In this document: piece after piece, positions 17,109-24,978 of the stretch | How positions within the stretch are numbered: position 1 is the stretch's first letter | How the letters are laid out: each line of letters opens with the position of its first letter | NCBI GenBank assembly: GCA_965234685.1 | Contig: OZ248539.1 | Span: forward strand, 682,001 to 746,000 | Source: Fimbriimonas planktonicus | GTDB taxonomy: Bacteria > Armatimonadota > Fimbriimonadia > Fimbriimonadales > Fimbriimonadaceae | Reading direction: 5' to 3' | DNA: 64,000 nucleotides | Notes under the pieces: generated by a model | Databases searched by the model: none | What the model saw: the letters and a program-made list of their open reading frames with translations, nothing else | Told to the model about the DNA's origin: nothing | Translations under genes and position numbers: made by a program

Positions 17109-17138
17109 AGAATAGTAGACAAAGTTCTACTAAGTCAA
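17109..17138 (-). promoter_or_regulatory. Putative promoter with operator palindrome for the phage head cassette
   Basis: On the minus strand a TTGACT box (17138-17133) and a TATTCT box (17114-17109) are separated by 18 bases, a good sigma-70 layout. The spacer is filled by a perfect 7-base inverted repeat TAGTAGA-N6-TCTACTA at 17113-17132. The expected transcription start, seven bases past the second box, falls on the A of the ATG at 17102, so the mRNA would be leaderless. A dimeric repressor bound at the palindrome would block the polymerase. The boxes are seen in the sequence; regulation is inferred. Confidence 0.5.
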
Positions 17139-17228
17139 CCATCAAAATCGAGAAAATTCCCGAATCGTTATCCAGGGGCCCAAAAGTCTTTTCGGTTAGG
17201 GAAGAGTTCTGTCCCGACAGACACCGCC

Positions 17229-17585
17229 ATGATGACTTCGGCAAGACAGCTGAGCGTTTCTGCCTTCACGATGCTCTTCGTCGTGGTTGGGCTGTCGTTC
17301 CGTCCAAGCATGAACTGGCTGGTTCTCGACCAGGAATACGCCAAAACCGATGGCATGATCGGGAAGACCAGCAACGATGTTATCGCCGCGCTGGGCGACC
17401 CAACCGAGGTCTACAACAAAAAGCGATTCTGGGAGCGAGACCGCTGGGGAAATTTCCGCGGCTGGGACCCCGATCCGAGCTACCCAATCGGCGAGAGAGC
17501 GTTTTGCTACGTGATTGGCACGAAGCGAATCGTGTTCTACTTCGCCCGCGATATCGTAACCGCCGTCAAAACCTCTTACTCGTAA
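17229..17585 (+). CDS. Exported SmpA/BamE-like small protein
   Basis: This 118-residue protein has an N-terminal hydrophobic segment (about 9-23), followed by GMIGKTSNDVIAALGDPTEVY. The pattern G-x-x-x-x-x-x-V-x-x-x-L-G-x-P is typical of the SmpA/OmlA (BamE-like) fold. It lacks a lipobox cysteine, so it is probably secreted or anchored by its helix, not lipidated. The later part is rich in aromatic and charged residues (RFWERDRWGNFRGWD). The convergent prepilin gene ends 13 bases downstream. Function unknown. Confidence 0.6.
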   Translation: MMTSARQLSVSAFTMLFVVVGLSFRPSMNWLVLDQEYAKTDGMIGKTSNDVIAALGDPTEVYNKKRFWERDRWGNFRGWDPDPSYPIGERAFCYVIGTKRIVFYFARDIVTAVKTSYS

Positions 17586-17598
17586 GCCGGCCGAACCG

Positions 17599-18267
17599 TC
17601 AGAGCTCGAGCGACCAGGTTTCCTGAAGGGCGTCGTAAGAGATCGACTTCACGTGAAAGTCGCCGTAAAGCGTGTTGTATCGGAACCCTCGAATGTTGTC
17701 GAAGTAATCCCGCAAGCTGTCCGTTGGCGTGAGCGCCCGGGTCGATCCGTGCCAATGCCCAGCGCCGTCGAACATCACGTTCACGTCGGAAGGCAGCCGG
17801 AAATTCGTCTGGGTGAAGTACTTAAAGGCGATCTCCGTCCGGAAGAAGTAGCTAGAACCGTACACCTTCCACATGCTTGGGTCGGCTCGAAATGGCGTGG
17901 GGAAATGGTTCTCTAAAACCTGCGTCCCCGAGTCTCCCGGGCAATGGAAAATGTCTTTGTTCTTCGCGTACGGCTGAACCACCTCGTGGAGCAACGGCAT
18001 CGTATCGATCCGGTTTCGAAACTCTGGAAACTCTTCCCAAATCTCCGGCGCAAATTTATCGCTGGCATCCAGCGCATGAGGAAACTGGTCCTCGTAATCC
18101 CCCATGTAAAGCGCAATCGAGGCCCCGATCTGCTTCAAGTTACTGATACAGGCCGACTTCTTGGCCTCCGCCTTCGCCCGGGCAAAAACTGGAAACAGGA
18201 ACGCGGCGAGAATCGCGATGATCGCAATCACGACCAACAGTTCAATAAGCGTAAAAGCGCGCCGCAT
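17599..18267 (-). CDS. Prepilin-type pseudopilin-like protein
   Basis: The 222-residue protein starts with a type IV prepilin signal: short basic leader MRRA, then FTLIELLVVIAIIAILAA, where the conserved Glu at position 5 of the mature protein follows the cleavage site. The next segment FPVFARAKAEAKK is characteristic of the many such proteins in Armatimonadota. The globular part has the usual L-K-Q-I-G and MYxxDYEDxFP block and a C-terminal strand around LYGDFHVKSIS in the place of the common DGH-V-K motif. It is expected to be processed by PilD-type peptidase and exported. Divergent from the 605-residue gene. Confidence 0.82.
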   Translation of the reverse strand: MRRAFTLIELLVVIAIIAILAAFLFPVFARAKAEAKKSACISNLKQIGASIALYMGDYEDQFPHALDASDKFAPEIWEEFPEFRNRIDTMPLLHEVVQPYAKNKDIFHCPGDSGTQVLENHFPTPFRADPSMWKVYGSSYFFRTEIAFKYFTQTNFRLPSDVNVMFDGAGHWHGSTRALTPTDSLRDYFDNIRGFRYNTLYGDFHVKSISYDALQETWSLEL

Positions 18268-18432
18268 ACCCTCTCAGTTTACGACGACCGCCAAGATTAC
18301 GTGCCGAATATTTGGGTCAATCGCCGGAACCGATTAAAGCTCGTAGGGTCGGCGTAGACTTTTGCCGCCTTCATAGTCCAAAATGAGTGGTTGCGCCCCA
18401 ACCTGCATCCGGGGCCAGCGTGAGGAAGCAAT

Positions 18433-20250
18433 TTGGCCAAGCAAGTCTCGTTTAAGCCCGAAGAAATTTCTGCCCGATCCTATGCGGATCGCCTGATTCT
18501 CGAGAAACTCACCGAGATGGAGGCCGCAATCAAGCTCAGCGAACTGGCCGAGAAGTTGGCGGACAGTGGCATCGGTTTGGCAACCGTTCGATCCCTCCTG
18601 GCTTCGAACCCAGATCGATTCGCCTACCATGAGCGACGCTGGATTCCGGCCGCCCGACTGATCACTCAGGGCCGACCGCTTGCCGAAATCATCGCCGTCA
18701 CCCTTGATCGATTTGGCGCGCCAATGCCATTCGATCTTCTCGTGACCGAGATCTCCCGGGTCCGAAAAGAAGAAATCGAAGTCATTGAGCCCGTCGTGCT
18801 TCGACTCCTCGACCACGACTCCCGATTTGCCTTCACCCTCGAGCACGAAGTCGCCCTCACCTCGTGGAGCTTCGTCGCCATCGATGAAGAACGAGATCGC
18901 GGCCTTGCCCTCAACGGCCTCACTCCAGAAGAAGTCGAAATTATTGAAGCCCGACTTGGCAACTTCGACTGGCGCGCAGATGATGCGGTTGCCGTCGCCA
19001 TCGAAAAGCTCGCCCCGGCGCGACTGAAAGCGATTGGCGCCGCATGCTGGAAGCAGCTCAACTCCGAAGATCCAAAGTCGGTTCTTCTCTTTGACTTCCG
19101 CAAGTTCGCCGCCGAAGCCTTCAGCGTTCCCGGCTTCATCTACTCGCCCGACGGCACGATCTATCCAGAAAAGGAAACCGCAAAGTGGATTTCTGGCGCG
19201 ATCAAGCTGGCCGATAAGCTCGCCCCATCCGTCGAAGTCGATGACGTCGCGCCGATGGAGATCAAGCCTGAAGACATCAGCAAGATGGTTGGCAAGATCG
19301 TTGGCGTCGATACCAGCACCACTGCCCTCAAGCTTCTCGAAGAGAACTACGAAATCACGCCAGGAACCAAGACCTTTGTCGATGACCTTGCGAACATGAT
19401 CGCCGCCCTCCAGGGCAGCTCCGATGTCGTCTGGGTTGGTGGAGACCGATTCCGCAAGCCCGGTTCCATGCCGGACTACATCGCCGAGGTTCCAGAGCCG
19501 TTCTACTTCGTATCGTCCGACATCATGGACGAAGAAGGCGAACTCATCGATGTCGAACTCACCGATGACGGCCTCAGCACTTCGCTCCGAAAGCTCCTCA
19601 GCCACCCGCTGGCCATGGACGTTCTGGACGAAGACATTTCGCCAACGCCAAAGGTCATGCCAGACAGCGTTCGCTTGGTCCTCAAGTCCATCCACCGAGA
19701 GCTCGGCACGTTCCCAATGTGCCAGTTGCCAACCGGATTCCTCGATGCCACTCCAAACGTTCAGGAGTTGGTCATGCAGGATGCCGACGGCCGAGAACTC
19801 ACGATCTGGGCTAACCACGAAGCCCGGTTGACCTACAACTGGATTGACTGGTGGTTCGAGCAGACCAACGAAAGCGGCGCCGTCTTCACTCTGACCAAGA
19901 CCAACAAGCCGAACGTCTTCGACTTCGCTTGGATGGAGCAGCCAGACCCTGTCGTCTACATCACCGTTCAGCGAATGGAAGAACTCCGAAACATCGGTGT
20001 CGCTTCCGAAGGCAAGAGCATGCTCGACGTTCTCGTCGAAGTCTTTGCCCACTGGCCAAAGGGCGCCGACTTCTTGACTCTCCTTGCCGAAGTCAACGTT
20101 GTCCGACGCAGCAGCCGACGCCTCATCGCATCGCTCCTCAGCAGCTACCAGTGCTTCTACCAGCGATCCGGAAGCCCGGTCTGGCACTTCGACGCCAAGA
20201 AGATCGATCTCGGCTTCGACAAGACGAAGCGCAAGTTCGTTCGAAAGTAA
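18433..20250 (+). CDS. 605-residue protein of unknown function with N-terminal winged-helix-like region
   Basis: The start is TTG preceded by GAGGA seven bases upstream, a good ribosome-binding site. Residues 25-75 (SELAEKLADSGIGLATVRSL, then RFAYHERRWIPAA) look like a winged-helix with a wing-like aromatic strand, as in HARE-type domains. The middle is acidic and helical. The C-terminal part has another helix-turn pattern (LLTLLAEVNVVRRSSRRLIA) and ends with basic residues. There is no signal peptide or membrane segment. I do not recognise the full-length family; DNA or RNA association is a guess from the winged-helix pattern. A long antisense reading frame exists but looks non-coding. Confidence 0.72.
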   Translation: MAKQVSFKPEEISARSYADRLILEKLTEMEAAIKLSELAEKLADSGIGLATVRSLLASNPDRFAYHERRWIPAARLITQGRPLAEIIAVTLDRFGAPMPFDLLVTEISRVRKEEIEVIEPVVLRLLDHDSRFAFTLEHEVALTSWSFVAIDEERDRGLALNGLTPEEVEIIEARLGNFDWRADDAVAVAIEKLAPARLKAIGAACWKQLNSEDPKSVLLFDFRKFAAEAFSVPGFIYSPDGTIYPEKETAKWISGAIKLADKLAPSVEVDDVAPMEIKPEDISKMVGKIVGVDTSTTALKLLEENYEITPGTKTFVDDLANMIAALQGSSDVVWVGGDRFRKPGSMPDYIAEVPEPFYFVSSDIMDEEGELIDVELTDDGLSTSLRKLLSHPLAMDVLDEDISPTPKVMPDSVRLVLKSIHRELGTFPMCQLPTGFLDATPNVQELVMQDADGRELTIWANHEARLTYNWIDWWFEQTNESGAVFTLTKTNKPNVFDFAWMEQPDPVVYITVQRMEELRNIGVASEGKSMLDVLVEVFAHWPKGADFLTLLAEVNVVRRSSRRLIASLLSSYQCFYQRSGSPVWHFDAKKIDLGFDKTKRKFVRK

Positions 20251-20302
20251 AGAACGAATCCCATCACGGTGGAAGGTGCCACAAATTAGGTACCTTCCAA
20301 GC

Positions 20303-20815
20303 GTGACGATCACCCTCTTCATCGCAACCAGCCTCGACGGATACATCGCGGGGCCGGACGACGATCTCTCGTGGTTGTTTACCGACGCCGACTACGGGTT
20401 CTCCGAATTCTACGAAACCGTTGACGGCCTCATCATGGGCCGCGGCACCTACGACGTAGTCCGCAAAATGGGCAAGTGGCCATATCCTGGCAAGCCCACC
20501 TACGTTGTCTCCAAGAACACCGATTTCAGCGTAGATACGCCGGACACCAAAGCCGCGACTGGCGAACTGGAAGACCTTGAAGTCGAACTCGTCGACCTCG
20601 GCCTGAAGAACGTTTGGCTCGTCGGCGGCGGAGAGCTTGTCCGCTCCTTCCTCGATCAGCAGCGCATCGACCGCATCGTCATCAGCCTGCACCCCGTGCT
20701 TCTCGGACGCGGCGTTGCCCTTTTCGCCGGCGGATTCCCGGGAATGCGACTCAAGCTCGAACACGCCGAAAGCTTCGATTCCGGACTCGTCCAGCTCACC
20801 TATCTCACTGACTAA
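20303..20815 (+). CDS. RibD C-terminal / dihydrofolate reductase-like protein
   Basis: The 170-residue protein starts at GTG. It shows the RibD-C/DHFR-like fold signatures: ITLFIATSLDGYIAGPDDDLSW at the N-terminus (the S-x-D-G-x-I-A motif), LIMGRGTYDVV in the middle, VWLVGGGELVRSFL for NADPH binding and HPVLLGRGVALF near the end. Stand-alone members such as YyaP/YwjB are reductases of uncertain substrate; they are often annotated as dihydrofolate reductase family. A small hairpin (CGCAGG-TAT-CCTGCG, 20816-20830) follows directly after the stop. Confidence 0.88.
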   Translation: MTITLFIATSLDGYIAGPDDDLSWLFTDADYGFSEFYETVDGLIMGRGTYDVVRKMGKWPYPGKPTYVVSKNTDFSVDTPDTKAATGELEDLEVELVDLGLKNVWLVGGGELVRSFLDQQRIDRIVISLHPVLLGRGVALFAGGFPGMRLKLEHAESFDSGLVQLTYLTD

Positions 20816-20872
20816 CGCAGGTATCCTGCGAACGTTCACAACTCAATCCCGCTGTAAGGGAAGGATCATCTC

Positions 20873-22678
20873 ATGCGCTACGAAGAAACCAATCTCTATC
20901 GTCTCCGGCACTCCGCCGCCCACCTTCTGGCGCAAGCCGTCACCGAACTTTATCCAGGTGCGAAGCTCGCCATCGGACCACCCGTAGAGAACGGCTTTTA
21001 CTACGACATCGACTTCCCAACCCCATTGCGCGAGGAAGATCTGCCAAAGCTCGAGCAGAAAATGAAAGAGCTGGCCAAGCTCGACCAGCGCATCGAGCGC
21101 ACCGAAGTCAGCCGCGGTGAAGCTCGTGCGCTCATTCTCGACGCCAGCATCCCCAGCATGGGCCCCGACGTTGCCGAGTACAAGCTCCAACTCCTCGATG
21201 CCATCCCCGAAGGCGAGACGATCAGCTTCTACAACCAGCAGCGAACCGACCGCGAAGGCGTCCTCCACCGCTTCCTCGACCTCTGCCGAGGGCCGCACGT
21301 CGATACCACGAAAGAAATCAAAGCCTTCAAGCTGATGTCGATCGCTGGCGCCTACTGGCGCGGCGACGTCAAAAACAAGCAGCTGACGCGAATCTACGGC
21401 ACGGCCTTCGAGACCAAAGAGGAACTCGAGCAGCACCTCTACATGCTCGAAGAAGCCAAGAAGCGAGACCACCGAATCCTCGGAAAAGAGCTTGGCCTAT
21501 TCATGTTCTCGCCTCGTGTCGGGACCGGCCTCCCACTCTGGCTGCCCAAAGGCGCGACCTTGCGCCAAGTCATGATCGACTTCTTGCAAAAAGAGCAGGT
21601 CAAGCGTGGCTACGACCCCGTCGTGACCCCCCACATCGCCAGCATCAAGCTGTACGAAAAGTCAGGGCACATCATCAACTACCGCGACAAGATGTTCCCC
21701 TTCATGGAGGACCACACCGAGGGTAGCGAAAAGGACACCTACATCCTAAAGCCGATGAACTGTCCGTTCCACATCGAAATCTACGCGTCCCAGATGCGCA
21801 GCTATCGAGACCTTCCGGTGCGTTACGCCGAGTTCGGCACCGTCCACCGGTACGAGCAAAGCGGGGAAGTGACGGGCATCCTCCGCGCTCGTGGCTTCAC
21901 CCAAGACGACGCCCACCTCTTCGTCCGCCCCGACCAGCTCCTCGAAGAGTTCATCGGGGTGGTGGACCTCATGAAGACCGTTCTAAACAAGCTCGGCCTC
22001 ACCTCCTACCGCGCGCGACTCGGAACGAAGGATCCGAACGACTCCAAGTACGTCGGCCACGACGATAACTGGAAGCTCGCCACCGCCGCCATCGAGGAAG
22101 CCTGCCAAAAGATGGGCTTGGAGTACGAAGTCTCCCCCGGAGACGCCGCGTTCTATGGTCCAAAGCTCGACCTGATCATCAAAGACGCCCTTGGCCGAGA
22201 CTGGCAGATGGGAACTGTCCAGGTGGACTACAACCTGCCCGAGCGATTCGAACTCGAGTACATCGGCGAAGACAGCAAGCCGCACCGACCGGTCATGATC
22301 CACCGCGCCCCGTTCGGCTCGCTCGAGCGAATGATCGGACTGATCACCGAGCAATACGCCGGCGCCTTCCCGCTCTGGCTCGCCCCCGTCCAAATCAGCG
22401 TTCTCGCCATCGCCGACCGCCACAACGAGCGAACGCTCGAAGTGGCAAACGAACTTCGCGAGACCATCTTCGACACCCGAAATCTTCGGGTGTCGATCGA
22501 TGACCGCCGCGAAACCCTTGGCAAAAAGATCCGCGACGCCCAACTCGCCAAGGTCCCTTACATGCTGATCATCGGAGACAAAGACCTCGAAAACGGCACC
22601 GTCGGCGTCCGCTCCCGAGAAGAAGGCGACCTCGGCCCAATGACCCTAGAAGCGTTCCTGGCGCACATCAATAAGTAG
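20873..22678 (+). CDS. thrS: Threonine--tRNA ligase lacking the N-terminal TGS domain
   Basis: ThrS charges tRNA-Thr and edits mis-attached serine. The 601-residue protein begins directly at the editing domain: RHSAAHLLAQAV (H-x3-H) near residues 12-16, with its partner LCRGPHVDTT. The catalytic domain follows with zinc ligands in MNCPFHIEIY, then class II motifs 2 and 3 (YAEFGTVHRYEQSGEV and HRAPFGSLERMIG), and the anticodon-binding domain from about 500. The usual 60-residue TGS domain at the N-terminus is missing. GGAAGG eight bases before the ATG fixes the start. The last codons are copied repeatedly downstream. Confidence 0.95.
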   Translation: MRYEETNLYRLRHSAAHLLAQAVTELYPGAKLAIGPPVENGFYYDIDFPTPLREEDLPKLEQKMKELAKLDQRIERTEVSRGEARALILDASIPSMGPDVAEYKLQLLDAIPEGETISFYNQQRTDREGVLHRFLDLCRGPHVDTTKEIKAFKLMSIAGAYWRGDVKNKQLTRIYGTAFETKEELEQHLYMLEEAKKRDHRILGKELGLFMFSPRVGTGLPLWLPKGATLRQVMIDFLQKEQVKRGYDPVVTPHIASIKLYEKSGHIINYRDKMFPFMEDHTEGSEKDTYILKPMNCPFHIEIYASQMRSYRDLPVRYAEFGTVHRYEQSGEVTGILRARGFTQDDAHLFVRPDQLLEEFIGVVDLMKTVLNKLGLTSYRARLGTKDPNDSKYVGHDDNWKLATAAIEEACQKMGLEYEVSPGDAAFYGPKLDLIIKDALGRDWQMGTVQVDYNLPERFELEYIGEDSKPHRPVMIHRAPFGSLERMIGLITEQYAGAFPLWLAPVQISVLAIADRHNERTLEVANELRETIFDTRNLRVSIDDRRETLGKKIRDAQLAKVPYMLIIGDKDLENGTVGVRSREEGDLGPMTLEAFLAHINK

Positions 22679-22714
22679 AATCCGCATATGCGGCTGAATC
22701 AACGAGGGAGCCTT
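22664..22714 (+). repeat. Array box, copy 1: end of thrS plus start of paralogue 1
   Basis: About 50 bases beginning cacatcaataagtag (last thrS codons HINK and stop) and continuing through aatccgc, the ATG and aatcaacgagggagcct. Closely related boxes occur at 23413, 24167 and 24927, each at the junction of two tandem genes. The natural location is here, since thrS is intact only at this copy. Confidence 0.85.
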
Positions 22715-23425
22715 TCAACAAGGCTCCCTTCTGCTACGTGGCGCAAGAGATTTCGCCTTCGCAACTCAACCTATCTGATCCTATTCGCGCTGACTTTGGT
22801 AGCGGGGATGATCTTGCTGACTCGCGAATACGCATTATTTAAACTTGGCGCAGGACCATGTGTGGCTGCTATCTACTTTCTAGTCGCGGTTTCCTGGCTC
22901 GTCGCTGGGACGCTGCACCGCAAGTCAAATGCCGTCCAAGTTGCCATCTTCATGATGAATTTTGGGTTTGTTTGCTTCTCTCTGGGCAGGGATTGGCGAT
23001 CTACTGAGGCAGAAAAAATGGGCAAAATTCAAACTCAAAGGCTCAAATCACTCGCGCGAGCCACCGAACTCTATGCCGAAGACCATTCCGAGAAGCTGCC
23101 GCTCGCTAACGTGTGGATGGACTCGCTTTCCAACCGGGTCACCGAAGCAGATTTCAACCTCGGAACTACTCTGGTGCCGCCACTCCCGGGATACCACGTC
23201 GCGATGAACTCAGATATTAGCGGCAAAAGCCTTGCTGAGCTTGACTCGAAAAGTAGATTCTGCCTATTCTTCATCTCCCATAAGTCCGAACGAAACGCCA
23301 ACGACGCACTCCACTCAATCACCGAAGACCGCTTAGGCGTTAGCATCTCCGGCTTCGTTCGACCGTTTTCCGAATCCGTTCCGGTGAACAATCCAAGCAT
23401 CGTCCCTGGGGCAATCAATAAGTAG
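22688..23425 (+). CDS. Tandem array protein 1: membrane anchor with prepilin-like globular domain
   Basis: The 245-residue protein starts at ATG ten bases after thrS, with the array's shared N-terminus MRLNQRGSL. A basic stretch is followed by about three membrane helices (residues 30-105). The exported part (LKSLARATELYAEDHSEKLP, WMDSLSNRVTEADF, GYHVAMNSDISGKSLAELD, CLFFISHKSERNANDALHS) follows the block order of the globular domain of Armatimonadota prepilins, but without a prepilin helix. Its last residues, AINK and stop, are a copied fragment of the thrS end (HINK). Function unknown. Confidence 0.7.
   Translation: MRLNQRGSLSTRLPSATWRKRFRLRNSTYLILFALTLVAGMILLTREYALFKLGAGPCVAAIYFLVAVSWLVAGTLHRKSNAVQVAIFMMNFGFVCFSLGRDWRSTEAEKMGKIQTQRLKSLARATELYAEDHSEKLPLANVWMDSLSNRVTEADFNLGTTLVPPLPGYHVAMNSDISGKSLAELDSKSRFCLFFISHKSERNANDALHSITEDRLGVSISGFVRPFSESVPVNNPSIVPGAINK
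22705..22729 (+). terminator. Hairpin after thrS, inside the 5' end of the next gene
   Basis: AGGGAGCCTT and AAGGCTCCCT form a perfect 10-base-pair stem with a TCAAC loop, 27 bases after the thrS stop codon. There is only a short T-rich tail (TTCTGCT), so termination may be weak. The stem lies within codons 6-14 of the next reading frame. The left arm is kept in all four tandem copies but the right arm is not, so only this first copy can fold. Confidence 0.5.
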
Positions 23426-23460
23426 AATCCGCTTATGCGGCTAAATCAACGAGGGAGCCT
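23413..23460 (+). repeat. Array box, copy 2
   Basis: caatcaataagtagaatccgc followed by ttatgcggctaaatcaacgagggagcct. It closely matches copy 1. The TAG in it is a fossil thrS stop codon that now serves as the stop of array gene 1 in the same frame. Confidence 0.85.
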
Positions 23461-24124
23461 GTTCACCGGAATCCCTTGCCTAAACTCACGGCGGAAGCGC
23501 ATGCGCTTCCGCCGCGCGATGTTTCAGGCCATTTGTACGCTGAGTATCTGCACCGCAATGATCATGCTCACGCGCGAGCGCGCTCACTTTCAGGTCGATC
23601 AAGGCGCTCACTTCGGCGCGGTCGTATTTCTAATCCTCATCTCTTGGCTCGTTGCCGGCATTTCTCGGCGAAACCCGAGGCGATTCGTATCGCCCGTACT
23701 CTCGACGTTTGTTGGATTCGGCTGTCTCTTTGTCGGCAAGATCTGGGTGTCGTCAAACGTCGCGACAACCGTGATGGCCGAACAACAGAAGCTCAAGACT
23801 TTGTCCCAGGCTACGATACTTTACGCTGAGGATCACTCAGAAACACTACCGCCCGCGAAGGTCTGGATGGACGCGATCTCGACCCGCGTAACAGAGGAGG
23901 ACTTCACCCTCGGAAAGCATTTGATTCCACCGAGCGATGGCTATCGAGTCGCTATGAATTCAAATTTGAGCAGCAAGTCGTTAAGCAAAATTGACTCGCT
24001 AGACAACAGCTTCGTGTACTTTCTTTCATACAAATCCGAGCGAAACGCGAATGATGCCTTCGACTCGATTACGGAAATCCGGCTAGGCGTAACTCTTTCC
24101 GAAAGCTTCACACGTGTCCCTTGA
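23435..24124 (+). CDS. Tandem array protein 2: membrane anchor with prepilin-like globular domain
   Basis: The 229-residue paralogue begins MRLNQRGSLFTGIP. Three predicted membrane helices lie between about 28 and 100, then the conserved blocks LKTLSQATILYAEDHSETLP, VWMDAISTRVTEEDFTLGK, GYRVAMNSNLSSKSLSKID and YFLSYKSERNANDAFDS. It ends earlier than copy 3; the bases after its stop (gctacttctgcgg) still resemble the 3' end of copies 3 and 4, suggesting that a stop arose or the frame shifted near the end. The start is 9 bases after the previous stop. Confidence 0.7.
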   Translation: MRLNQRGSLFTGIPCLNSRRKRMRFRRAMFQAICTLSICTAMIMLTRERAHFQVDQGAHFGAVVFLILISWLVAGISRRNPRRFVSPVLSTFVGFGCLFVGKIWVSSNVATTVMAEQQKLKTLSQATILYAEDHSETLPPAKVWMDAISTRVTEEDFTLGKHLIPPSDGYRVAMNSNLSSKSLSKIDSLDNSFVYFLSYKSERNANDAFDSITEIRLGVTLSESFTRVP

Positions 24125-24166
24125 GCTACTTCTGCGGCACTTTACGCACCGGATGACCACGGGCTC

Positions 24167-24217
24167 GCATCTATAAGTAGAATCCCCTTATGCGGCTGAA
24201 TCAACGAGGAAGCCTTT
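24167..24217 (+). repeat. Array box, copy 3
   Basis: gcatctataagtagaatccc followed by cttatgcggctgaatcaacgaggaagcctt. It is the most diverged copy in its thrS-derived half (catctataag in place of catcaataag), but the coding half is nearly unchanged. Confidence 0.8.
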
Positions 24218-24894
24218 TTACTGGCCGCCTTGGAAACAAATCTGAGCGGAGACGCATTCGCCGGGCTACCTTTTACGTTCTGTTTACGCTTAGCATCTGT
24301 GCCGGGATGATCATGGTCACGCAAGATTACGCGTCCCTTCGCATAGGCGTCGAAGTACATACCGCCGCGATCTTCTTTCTAGCTATCCTGCCCTGGCTAG
24401 TTTTCGGCGCGTCACGCCGTTTTCCGAGGAGTCTCGAAGGGCCATTCCTTGCGACTCTTATTGGATTTGGTTGCCTCATTCTCGGCAAAGTCTTCCTGTC
24501 TTCAAACGCGGCGAATAACTCGACGGCTCAACTCAGAAAGCTCAAGACACTGTCCCAAGCCACATTAGTGTACGCAAGCGATCACTCGGAAACGTTGCCG
24601 CCCGCGAATGTCTGGATGGATTCGATTTCAAACCGCGTGACCGAAGAGGATTTCACCCTCGGAAAGAATCTGATGCCAGCACAAGACGGGTACCACGTCG
24701 CAATGAACTCGAACTTAAGCCAAAAGTCGCTCGCAAAACTTGAGTCTCCGGACGATAGCATCCTGTATTTCCTCTCGATCAAGTCCAAACGAAATGCGAA
24801 CGACGCGTTTCACTCAACCACGGAAATGCGTCGCGGCGTGAATCTATCGGGAAACATCCAGCGAGTTCCGGAACCTACTTCTTCGAAGCCTTAG
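24190..24894 (+). CDS. Tandem array protein 3: membrane anchor with prepilin-like globular domain
   Basis: The 234-residue paralogue begins MRLNQRGSLFTGRLGN, with three predicted membrane helices and the exported blocks LKTLSQATLVYASDHSETLP, WMDSISNRVTEEDFTLGKN, GYHVAMNSNLSQKSLAKLE and LYFLSIKSKRNANDAFHS. It ends in TSSKP, encoded by acttcttcgaagccttag. This is nearly the same as the end of copy 4, where those bases also encode, on the other strand, the VSKK end of the DUF948-like protein. Here that neighbour is absent, so the stretch is a copied remnant. Confidence 0.7.
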   Translation: MRLNQRGSLFTGRLGNKSERRRIRRATFYVLFTLSICAGMIMVTQDYASLRIGVEVHTAAIFFLAILPWLVFGASRRFPRSLEGPFLATLIGFGCLILGKVFLSSNAANNSTAQLRKLKTLSQATLVYASDHSETLPPANVWMDSISNRVTEEDFTLGKNLMPAQDGYHVAMNSNLSQKSLAKLESPDDSILYFLSIKSKRNANDAFHSTTEMRRGVNLSGNIQRVPEPTSSKP

Positions 24895-24926
24895 TCAGCG
24901 GATTCCCAAACAGGCGTGCCCCCGGG

Positions 24927-24978
24927 GCACATCAATAAGTAGAATCCGCCTATGCGGATGAACCAACGAGGAAGCCTT
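24927..24978 (+). repeat. Array box, copy 4
   Basis: gcacatcaataagtagaatc followed by cgcctatgcggatgaaccaacgaggaagcctt. The thrS-derived half is identical to the true thrS end, and weaker similarity (gcgtgcc-c-cggggcac against gcgttcctggcgcac) extends further upstream into thrS. Confidence 0.85.

Noticed and set aside
14137..17228. Attachment-site repeats flanking the capsid cassette
   Set aside because: I compared the two boundary gaps by eye; only 6-base words such as TCGTTA are shared, which is chance level. No tRNA lies at either edge.
18334..20346. 670-codon minus-strand open frame opposite the 605-residue gene
   Set aside because: Its composition is skewed to Val, Asp, Gly and Glu as expected for an antisense frame of a high-GC gene. 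The plus-strand frame has a ribosome-binding site and a normal protein composition.
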